From contig NZ_JACSZV010000007.1 in the NCBI RefSeq assembly GCF_014472415.1, forward strand, positions 112,451 to 176,450: DNA of 64,000 bases, written 5' to 3'. Source of the DNA: Pseudomonas sp. N40(2020). GTDB taxonomy: Bacteria > Pseudomonadota > Gammaproteobacteria > Pseudomonadales > Pseudomonadaceae. A program made the translations under genes and the position numbers. Shown here in pieces: positions 38,150-45,280 of this stretch; within the stretch, counting starts at the first letter, position 1, and every line of letters begins with the position of its first letter. The notes under the pieces are model-generated. The model worked only from the letters and a program-made list of their open reading frames with translations. It ran no database searches and was not told the DNA's origin.

Positions 38150-39601
38150 TCAGGTCGCGCTGGAGATATCTTTGGGCAAACGCTGATCAATCACCTGATA
38201 GAGCGCGCTACTCTCCGGCCAGTTACGCATGAACCGCGCGCGATCCCGCGCATAGGCCCCCACGAAGGAGCCCATCGAGCCATGCTGGCACATCGAATCC
38301 AGATCGATCAGAGCCCAGCGATCGTCCTGCCAGAACAGATTATGGCCTTTGAAATCACCATGACTGATGCGTTCGGCAATCAATTGCGCAAACAGCACAT
38401 CCAGCGCCTGCAATTCCGATTCCGGCGCCTCGCCATTTTCAACGTAAGGCGCGAAGCGCTCGATGATGTCTGGCCCCGGCAGGAACTCGGTCACCAGATA
38501 CGCGCGACTGCGCAACCACAAAAAACGCTTTTCCAGCACTGCCAGCGGCTTGGGCGTGGCAATACCAAGAAACGCCAGACGATTGCCCTCGCGCCATGAG
38601 TGCCAGGCACGACTCGGACGCCAGAAACGCTTGAGCCAATGGGCAAAGCCCTTGATGTTATAGCGCTTGATCACCAGTGTGCGTGCGCCCACTTCGACCT
38701 TGCCGACGCTCGCGGCCCCGCCGGTTTTATAGAGATGGCCCTGATCAAGCAGCGCATCGGCCTGCTCAAGCACCGGCACCATGGCCGTTTCTTCTTCGCG
38801 CCGGATCGCCCGCAAACCAAAGGCCCCACGCTGGACGCTGAACAGCGTGCATTCGCGGCCGACCTTTATCAGGTAATCCTTCAAACGCCAGCGGCGCACC
38901 TTGTCGATCTGTTTCTGCAAAGCTTCCAGCGGCAACGCGTGCTCGCTGTTGCTCAGCAGGTAATAAACCAGCAACTCTTCGGTGTACTGCTCGAGCGCCT
39001 TGGGCAACTGAGCAAAAAACACACCGAGGTTTTCCAGAACCTTCTGTCGTGACAGCGGTTGACCGGCGGTTTCCACACAAATGCCGGCACCGTCGATCAA
39101 GTACAACTGACCGCCATGTCGCAGCAGGTTGTCCAGATGCAGGTCTTCCTGCCAAAGCCCCTTGCCGTGCAACAGACCGATGGCGCCGAGCGCCTCGGCC
39201 AACACGGCGGATTGCTCATCTGCCAGCACCGGCAGCGCCTCGACTTTGCTCCACGCATCACCAAGGCTTTCGGCTCCCTCAAGGAAATCGAACAGCAGCC
39301 AGCCACCCTCACCGTTCACCAGACCATCGGCCAGCAGCAGCGGAGTCGTCAGACCTTGAGCAGCCAGCAAGCGCACGCCTTCCAGCTCACGCTGAAAGTG
39401 CCGGGCAGCCTTGCTGCCGACCAGCAACTTGGCCAGCACCGGCCGGCCGCGCCAGACGCCGGCACCGACGTAGCGTTGCCCCGGCAACACCCGCAGCAGA
39501 CTCAACAACTGCAGATCCGCAGCACCGGCCGCATCGGAAAGGGTCACTGTCAGCGGCAGTTCTGGGGCTCGCCCGACAGCGGCCAGCGCGGACAATTGCA
39601 T
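38150..39601 (-). CDS. Two-domain LPS kinase-like protein
   Basis: 483 residues made of two kinase-like units in tandem. Unit 1 (to about residue 240) has the loop GLWQEDLHLDNLLRHGG with Asp153 and Asn158 and the metal Asp170 (YLIDGAG). Unit 2 (from about 275) has RISHGDFKGHNLFW with Asp416 and Asn421 and the metal Asp433 (ALIDLDS). Both keep the residues expected of active kinases. P. aeruginosa PA5006 has the same place. The target is likely core heptose, by context. Start is the ATG at 39601, sharing one base with the stop of the next kinase gene. Confidence 0.8.
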   Translation of the reverse strand: MQLSALAAVGRAPELPLTVTLSDAAGAADLQLLSLLRVLPGQRYVGAGVWRGRPVLAKLLVGSKAARHFQRELEGVRLLAAQGLTTPLLLADGLVNGEGGWLLFDFLEGAESLGDAWSKVEALPVLADEQSAVLAEALGAIGLLHGKGLWQEDLHLDNLLRHGGQLYLIDGAGICVETAGQPLSRQKVLENLGVFFAQLPKALEQYTEELLVYYLLSNSEHALPLEALQKQIDKVRRWRLKDYLIKVGRECTLFSVQRGAFGLRAIRREEETAMVPVLEQADALLDQGHLYKTGGAASVGKVEVGARTLVIKRYNIKGFAHWLKRFWRPSRAWHSWREGNRLAFLGIATPKPLAVLEKRFLWLRSRAYLVTEFLPGPDIIERFAPYVENGEAPESELQALDVLFAQLIAERISHGDFKGHNLFWQDDRWALIDLDSMCQHGSMGSFVGAYARDRARFMRNWPESSALYQVIDQRLPKDISSAT

Positions 39602-40353
39602 CAGCGGGTCTCCTTGTGACTACGTCGCGCCGTCAGCCGGGCAAGCCAGTTGTCGAGCAGCGAACTGTCGGTCGACTGATCGAGATAAGCCGCGAGCAAT
39701 TCACGCAATTGCGCCTCGCTCCACTCCGGCGCACGACGTTGCAGCGGCTCCAGATCCTTGATCCGGTCACGCATGCCGAACAATAACGGTCGGGTTTTTT
39801 CCAGGTCGATCAGTTGCGCCTGATACCCGTCACCGCTCGCTCGCAAAAAAATGTGTTTGGGGTAGAAACAACCATGCACCTGACGTACACCGTGCAGATG
39901 CCGAGCCAGCAACCCGCAAGCCTTGAGGATGGCCGATTGCTGCGCAACGCTGAGCTGTGACCAACGCGCCAGCAGCGATTCGAGATCGCTCCAGCCGTCC
40001 AGCGCGCGCGTCAGAAGGATTGCGCGAACTTCGCCATCGACTTTGCGCTCACCGAAAAAAGCCGCTTGCAGCGCCGGAATGCCGAGCTTGCGATAACGGC
40101 TGATGTTGCGAAATTCACGAGCAAAGCTTGGCTCGCCGAAAGGCGCATGCAAGGTACGGGTCAGGTAGTTGCTCTGGCGCTTGAGGTAGTAACCCTGGCC
40201 CTCCAGATCCAGACGAAACACGCTGCTCCAGCCGCCACGAGCGGTATTAGGCTCGTCCACCGCTTCTAGCTGCTTGGCCCACAGGGCGTCAAAAGTGCCT
40301 AGACCGTGGCGCTCAAGCAGCGCCCGGTCTTCTTCGGCCAGAAAATCAGTCAT
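39601..40353 (-). CDS. InaA-family LPS kinase-like protein
   Basis: 250 residues. The fold is that of Kdo/WaaP kinases: YYLKRQSNYLTRTLHAPFGEPSFARE with the ATP-side Lys58, then the catalytic loop QVHGCFYPKHIFLR and AQLIDLEKTRP with metal Asp183. In the loop, Cys162 stands where WaaP has the catalytic Asp, as in the InaA branch, so activity is doubtful. It overlaps wapQ by 4 bases (ATGA) and the two-domain kinase by 1 base. All four kinase-like genes here are translated as one unit. Confidence 0.82.
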   Translation of the reverse strand: MTDFLAEEDRALLERHGLGTFDALWAKQLEAVDEPNTARGGWSSVFRLDLEGQGYYLKRQSNYLTRTLHAPFGEPSFAREFRNISRYRKLGIPALQAAFFGERKVDGEVRAILLTRALDGWSDLESLLARWSQLSVAQQSAILKACGLLARHLHGVRQVHGCFYPKHIFLRASGDGYQAQLIDLEKTRPLLFGMRDRIKDLEPLQRRAPEWSEAQLRELLAAYLDQSTDSSLLDNWLARLTARRSHKETR

Positions 40354-41084
40354 TCACGTCCCTCGAAAAATCTCACCACGTGCCGAATCCGTTTCTTGTC
40401 GGCAACATTCAGCCGATCGCACTGGCGGTATTGCATATAGAAGCGCAGGCGTTGGGTATTGGACAGGTGATATTTGGCGAGTTTGTCGAGACAGGCCAGA
40501 TCCTTGGTGATCCGATACTTGAGCCAGAACCCGCGCCAGAACTCGCCATTGGGGCAATCGATGAGAAATATGCGCGCCTGATCGTCGATCAACAGGTTGC
40601 GCCATTTCAGATCGTTATGGGTAAAACGCTGATCGTGCATTGTCCGTGTATAGCCGGCCAATTGCCGGCTGACGCCGTCGACCCAGGCGCGATCCTTGAG
40701 CTTCGGGTCCTTGCGCTCGGCGAGCGCCGAGAGGTCTTCGGTATTGGGCAGTTCGCGGGTGATCATCGCGCCACGGTCATACGCCGCGCCACGGCGTTCC
40801 AGGCCCCAGGCCACCACTTCGGCGGTGGGAATGCCCCACTTGGCGAAGCGTTTGAGGTTCTGCCATTCCATTTTCACCCGTGGCTTGCCGAGGTAACGGC
40901 GCAGGCCTTTGCCGGCACCGACGTAGCGCTTGACGTAATAGTTGACGCCATTGCGTTGCACACGAATGACCTCGGACAACGGGTCACGGGTCAGGCGCTC
41001 GCCTTGCAGGGCAAATACGGCGTCGAGGCTGCCGAAGTCTTCGGCGAGATCGCTGTATTGCGGCTCAAGAGTCCAACCCGCCAT
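40350..41084 (-). CDS. wapQ: LPS core kinase WapQ
   Basis: 244 residues. A WaaP-like kinase with ATP-side Lys52 (NYYVKRYVGAGKG), catalytic loop RFTHNDLKWRNLLIDD with Asp158 and Asn163, and metal Asp176 (FLIDCPNG). In P. aeruginosa WapQ (PA5008) phosphorylates heptose of the inner core; the identical place right after waaP supports the name. It overlaps waaP by 1 base and the InaA-type gene by 4 bases. Confidence 0.84.
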   Translation of the reverse strand: MAGWTLEPQYSDLAEDFGSLDAVFALQGERLTRDPLSEVIRVQRNGVNYYVKRYVGAGKGLRRYLGKPRVKMEWQNLKRFAKWGIPTAEVVAWGLERRGAAYDRGAMITRELPNTEDLSALAERKDPKLKDRAWVDGVSRQLAGYTRTMHDQRFTHNDLKWRNLLIDDQARIFLIDCPNGEFWRGFWLKYRITKDLACLDKLAKYHLSNTQRLRFYMQYRQCDRLNVADKKRIRHVVRFFEGRE

Positions 41085-41890
41085 CAGAGCGCATCCCCGT
41101 ATCGCTGTTTACGCGCATAGAGCTTGTTGGCCTTGCCTTCCAGCCAGTTCAGCAGCGGCGCTTCTTCAGCCAGGATCTGGCGCAGCGGCTGCTGGAAATA
41201 GCTTTTGAGGAAACGCAGTTTGTCGCGACGGGTCAGGCCGATGTCCAGCGCGGAAAAGTACAGCGCCGCCAGATCCTTGTTGCGCCAGCGCTGGGTAATC
41301 TTCGCACGGGTCTGGGCACGGTGCAGGTCAATCACCGACAGCTTGAAATCCTCCGCCATCACCGGTTTGTCGGTGTGCAGCAGGAAATGGCAGATGTAGC
41401 AGTCGCGGTGGTTGACGCCGGCGCGATGCATCATGCCGGTCATACGCGCCACTTCGGCGATCAGCGCACGCTTGAGTTTTGGCTCGGGCGGCTGTTTGAC
41501 CCAGTCGATACTGAAGTCTTCGAGGCTGATGGTCGGCGCCAGCTCTTCAGTGACGATGAACGAATGCTGATCCGCCGGGTTACTACCCTTCTCGCCATAG
41601 GCGACGGCAGTCATGGTCGGCACGCCGACTTCCTGCAAACGCTGAATAGCCTGCCACTCCTGACCCGCGCCGAGCACCGGAAGCTTGGCGGTCAGCAGGT
41701 TCTTGAAAATCTCGCCCCAGCCGATGCCACGGTGGATCTTGACGAAAAATCCGTTGCCATCGACTTCCGTGCGCAATGTCCGGCGGGCTTCCAGCTCGCG
41801 ATAAACCTCGCCCTGCAAGCCCTCGACTTCGGCGAACGGGTCGCGTCCGGCCCAGAGGCTCTTGAACGGTTCAGCCAGCATCAACTTCAT
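41084..41890 (-). CDS. waaP: LPS core heptose(I) kinase WaaP (RfaP)
   Basis: 268 residues. It phosphorylates heptose I of the inner core, which pseudomonads need for growth and outer-membrane stability. ATP-side Lys51 (GFFVKIHRGIGWGEIFKN), the catalytic loop NHRDCYICHFLLH with Asp163, the residue shown essential in P. aeruginosa, and the metal Asp188 (LSVIDLHRAQ) are all kept. It begins one base before the waaG stop ends, and wapQ follows with a 1-base overlap, so waaF-waaC-waaG-waaP-wapQ is one tight operon. Confidence 0.95.
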   Translation of the reverse strand: MKLMLAEPFKSLWAGRDPFAEVEGLQGEVYRELEARRTLRTEVDGNGFFVKIHRGIGWGEIFKNLLTAKLPVLGAGQEWQAIQRLQEVGVPTMTAVAYGEKGSNPADQHSFIVTEELAPTISLEDFSIDWVKQPPEPKLKRALIAEVARMTGMMHRAGVNHRDCYICHFLLHTDKPVMAEDFKLSVIDLHRAQTRAKITQRWRNKDLAALYFSALDIGLTRRDKLRFLKSYFQQPLRQILAEEAPLLNWLEGKANKLYARKQRYGDAL

Positions 41891-43012
41891 TTAAGCGTGC
41901 TCCGCCAGAATCACATCGGCCGCGTGCTGCGGCATGCTGTAGAGGTCGGCCGTCTCGGCGAAGGCCAGACCATTGCGGCTCCAGGCCGCGCGTGCAGCGT
42001 CGTCTTTCAACATTTCGGTCAGATACTGCGTCAGTTGCGCCTGATCGAACGGCTCGTCCAGCACTCGCCCGGCATCCGCCTCGGCAATGTAATGGGCGTA
42101 ACCGCAGACAGCGCTGACCAGCACCGGCAGACCGGCGACCAGCGCTTCGAGCAGCACTGTACCGGTGTTTTCGTTGTACGCCGGGTGGATCAACAAATCG
42201 GCGCCGAGCAGAAAACGCGGGATATCGCTGCGACCCTTGAGGAACGTCACGTTATCGCCCAGGCCCAAAGTTGCACTCTGCATCTGGAACAATTTGGGGT
42301 CATCCTGGCCGATTACAAACAGCCGGGTGCGCTTCTTCAGTTCGGCCGGCAATGCGGCCAGCGCCTTGAGGCTGCGATCTACGCCCTTGGTCTTGAACCC
42401 GGAACCGATCTGCACCAGCAGCAGGTCGTCGTCCTTGAGGTTGAATTCGGCGCGGAAGCCGGCGCGAATTTCGTCAGCATCCGCAGGGCGGCGACGATCC
42501 TGAGCGATGCCCGGCGGCAGCAGATGGAAGCGCTCCAGCGGGGTGTCGTAATGCTTGATGAACAGCGGCTGCTGCACTTCGGAAATCATCAGTACTTCGG
42601 TTTTCGCGTCTTTGGCGAATACCGCACGCTCGTACTCGGCGAAGTGGCGATAGCGGCCCCAGCGGCGGTACAGCGAATTGCGCAGGTTCTGCGCCTTGTC
42701 TTCAAAGCAGCCGTCGGCGGCGTAGTAGACGTCCAGACCCGGCATCTTGTTGAAGCCAATCAGTCGATCCACCGGACGCTTGGCCAGATCCGCTTCCATC
42801 CATGCGCTGAGTTTTTCGTTGCGACGGTGATTGAAAAACGCCTTGACCGGCGCCACCAGCACTTCGAAACCCGGCGGCACGTCGCCTTCCCAGATCAGCG
42901 TGTAGACGCGGATCTGGTGGCCGCGCTTCTGGCATTCGAGGGCGATGCGCATGAAGTCGCGCTGCAAACCACCAAACGGGAAATATTTGTACAGGACAAA
43001 AGCCAATTGCAT
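41891..43012 (-). CDS. waaG: LPS core glucosyltransferase WaaG
   Basis: 373 residues of GT4 (GT-B) type. The N-terminus has KYFPFGGLQRDFMRIALEC, the C-terminal nucleotide-sugar site IHPAYNENTGTVLLEALVAGLP with the E-x7-E motif. WaaG adds the first hexose to heptose II in the cytosol (glucose in enterobacteria; the P. aeruginosa enzyme uses N-acetylgalactosamine, so the donor here is uncertain). It shares one base with the waaC stop codon and lies directly before waaP. Confidence 0.94.
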   Translation of the reverse strand: MQLAFVLYKYFPFGGLQRDFMRIALECQKRGHQIRVYTLIWEGDVPPGFEVLVAPVKAFFNHRRNEKLSAWMEADLAKRPVDRLIGFNKMPGLDVYYAADGCFEDKAQNLRNSLYRRWGRYRHFAEYERAVFAKDAKTEVLMISEVQQPLFIKHYDTPLERFHLLPPGIAQDRRRPADADEIRAGFRAEFNLKDDDLLLVQIGSGFKTKGVDRSLKALAALPAELKKRTRLFVIGQDDPKLFQMQSATLGLGDNVTFLKGRSDIPRFLLGADLLIHPAYNENTGTVLLEALVAGLPVLVSAVCGYAHYIAEADAGRVLDEPFDQAQLTQYLTEMLKDDAARAAWSRNGLAFAETADLYSMPQHAADVILAEHA

Positions 43013-44073
43013 CAGCGCAGCTCCTCAGCCATTAACAACGTGCTCAGTCGGCTGGCGACACGCTCGGGATTCAGACGCGTGAAGCACAGAGGCTGCTCGC
43101 GTTTCAGGTCAAACTGACGGGCATCCTGCGCGGTCGGTTGATAGGTACATTTCTTTTGCAGGCACGGCGCACACGGGAAATCGCTGGCCAAGTGAATCTG
43201 CAGTTTGCCGTAGGCGCCGGTCAGGCCCGGGTTGGTCGGACCGAACAGCGAAATCGTCGGTACATCCAGCGCTGCCGCAAGGTGACCGAGACCGGTATCC
43301 ACCGCCACGCAGGCCTGAGCCCCGGCCAGCACCTTGCCGACGCCGGCCAGATTCAGTTTCGGCAACACTTCAGCGTGTTTGAAACCGGCGGCGATGCGCT
43401 CGGCGCGGGCCTTCTCCAGCGGGTTGCCCCATGGCAGTTTGACGCCAACGCCAAGGTAACCAACACGCTCGGTCAGCTCGCGCCAGTAGGCTTCCGGCCA
43501 GTGCTTGGTGTCCCAAGTGGTGCCGTGGAGGAACACCACGAAAGCGTTTTTGCGCGGCAGTTCGACCAGACGCTCGACGTTCAGGCCGTAATCGCCCAAA
43601 CCTTTGGGGAGGTCGTAACCCAAGGCAATCGCGAACAACTGACGCACGCGTTCGACGGCGTGCTGACCACGGGCCACGGCCAATTTGCGGTCATAGAAAC
43701 GCGACGCCATCGGCTCGCGTGCCGAGCCTTTATCGAGGCCGGCCACCGGGGCTTTGACATAGCGAGTCAGCCAGGCGCTTTTCAGCAGGCCCTGCGCGTC
43801 GATCACCAAGTCATATTTGCTCGCGCGAACGCTTTGCTTGAAGCGCTTCCACTCGCCACTCTTGATGGTCTGCCAGAGGTTTTTGCGCCAGCGGCGAATC
43901 GCCACCGGAATCACTTTGCCTACGGCCGGGTGCCAGGTCGGGATTTCGGCAAAGCCTTCTTCCACAACCCAATCGAACTGGATCCCGGGAATCGCCCGAG
44001 CCGCGTCGGTCAGGGCCGGCAACGCGTGAATCACGTCGCCCAGCGATGAAGTCTTGATCAGCAATACCCGCAA
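43012..44073 (-). CDS. waaC: LPS heptosyltransferase I (WaaC)
   Basis: 353 residues, GT9 family. Adds heptose I to Kdo. The start is a TTG at 44073 (then RVLLIKTSSLGDVIHALPAL, the fixed N-terminus of WaaC), with GAGGTT upstream; the upstream frame to 44118 lies inside waaF. The nucleotide-sugar side contains VFLHGTTWDTKHWP and VDTGLGHLAAALDVPTISLFGPT, diagnostic for the family. waaC starts just after the waaF stop and ends in a TGATG overlap with waaG. Confidence 0.95.
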   Translation of the reverse strand: MRVLLIKTSSLGDVIHALPALTDAARAIPGIQFDWVVEEGFAEIPTWHPAVGKVIPVAIRRWRKNLWQTIKSGEWKRFKQSVRASKYDLVIDAQGLLKSAWLTRYVKAPVAGLDKGSAREPMASRFYDRKLAVARGQHAVERVRQLFAIALGYDLPKGLGDYGLNVERLVELPRKNAFVVFLHGTTWDTKHWPEAYWRELTERVGYLGVGVKLPWGNPLEKARAERIAAGFKHAEVLPKLNLAGVGKVLAGAQACVAVDTGLGHLAAALDVPTISLFGPTNPGLTGAYGKLQIHLASDFPCAPCLQKKCTYQPTAQDARQFDLKREQPLCFTRLNPERVASRLSTLLMAEELR

Positions 44074-44074
44074 C

Positions 44075-45109
44075 TTAATGAACCTCGACCACAGAGCCCT
44101 GCAATTTCTGCAAGGCATCGTTGACCGCTTCCGGCATCAATTGGCGCAGGCAGTTGTAATGGCCGAAACGGCAAGTACGGTCGAAGCACGGACTGCAATC
44201 GAGGCCCAGGCGGACGATTTCGACGTGCTCGGCCAGCGGTGGGGTGAAGCCCGGCGAGGTCGAACCGTAAACCGCCACCAACGGGCGGTTCAGCGCTGCC
44301 GCAACGTGCATCAAGCCGGAGTCGTTGGACACCACCGAATCAGCACAGGACAGCAGGTCAATCGCCTCGGCCAAAGAAGTGTCGCCGCTGAGGTTCACCG
44401 ATTCTTCTCGCAGGCCCGGGATCAATCGTGCGCGGATGTCCTCACCCACCGCATGATCATTTTTCGAACCGAACAGCCACACCTGCCAGCCTTCGCGAAT
44501 CCGCGCTTCGGCGACTTTGGCGTAATGCTCGGACGGCCAGCGCTTGGATTCGCCGAACTCGGCGCCAGGGCACAGGGCCAAAACCGGGCGGTCGAGGGTC
44601 AGGCCAAATTTGGTCAGTGCCGCTTCGCGGGTCACCGGGTCGATTTGCAGGCTTGGACGCGGATACGGTTTCGGCAACTCGGCATTCGGCTCATAGGCCA
44701 ACGCCATAAAGCGCTCGATCATCAGCGGATAGCGTTCTTTATCGAGCGTACGCACGTCATTGAGCAGGCCGTAGCGGAACTCGCCGCGCCAACCGGTGCG
44801 TTTCTTGATACCGGCGAAAAAAGGTACCAGCGCCGACTTTAGCGAGTTGGGCAAAAGGATAGCCTGATCGTACTGGCCGGCCAGAGATTTGCCGATGCGC
44901 CGACGCGTCGCCAACTCCAGCGCGCCGTGGCCGAGCGGAAAGCTCAAGGCCTTGCGCACTTCAGGCATGCGCTCAAGGATCGGCCGGCTCCACTCGGGAG
45001 CCAGCACGTCGATTTCGCACTGCGGGTGGCGCTGCTTGAGGCACTGAAACAGTGTCTGCGCCATCACCATGTCACCGACCCAACTGGGCCCAACGATCAG
45101 AATATTCAT
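44075..45109 (-). CDS. waaF: LPS heptosyltransferase II (WaaF)
   Basis: 344 residues, GT9 family. Adds heptose II to heptose I. The N-terminus is NILIVGPSWVGDMVMAQTLF, and the C-terminal half has CPGAEFGESKRWPSEHYAKVA, SNDSGLMHVAAALNRPLVAVYGSTSP, as expected. Four cysteines near the end (SPCFDRTCRFGHYNCLRQL) are usual for the enzyme. It is the first gene of the core operon waaF, waaC, waaG, waaP, wapQ and the two other kinase-like genes; ilvE, which precedes waaF in P. aeruginosa, is not here. Confidence 0.95.
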   Translation of the reverse strand: MNILIVGPSWVGDMVMAQTLFQCLKQRHPQCEIDVLAPEWSRPILERMPEVRKALSFPLGHGALELATRRRIGKSLAGQYDQAILLPNSLKSALVPFFAGIKKRTGWRGEFRYGLLNDVRTLDKERYPLMIERFMALAYEPNAELPKPYPRPSLQIDPVTREAALTKFGLTLDRPVLALCPGAEFGESKRWPSEHYAKVAEARIREGWQVWLFGSKNDHAVGEDIRARLIPGLREESVNLSGDTSLAEAIDLLSCADSVVSNDSGLMHVAAALNRPLVAVYGSTSPGFTPPLAEHVEIVRLGLDCSPCFDRTCRFGHYNCLRQLMPEAVNDALQKLQGSVVEVH

Positions 45110-45164
45110 GTGGTTTCCATAAACGAACCGGGGAGGCTTTACGCCTCCCCGCCTCGAGAATCAT

Positions 45165-45253
45165 TGTGGGAGCCATGCAGCTTGCGATGGGTCATTACCT
45201 TCAACATAACTGTCGACTGTCACTCCGCTATCGCGAGCAGGCTCGCTCCCACA
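45165..45253. repeat. REP doublet between waaF and glnE
   Basis: TGTGGGAGCCATGCAGCTTGCG (45165-) and CGCGAGCAGGCTCGCTCCCACA (-45253) are inverted REP units with about 45 bases between. A GC-rich hairpin (GGGGAGGC with GCCTCCCC, 45131-45150) lies beside it, without a U-run. This 171-base gap holds the waaF promoter region too, but no clear hexamers were seen. Confidence 0.75.
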
Positions 45254-45280
45254 GGGTATCGGGTGCTGCTCGAACCGTGT

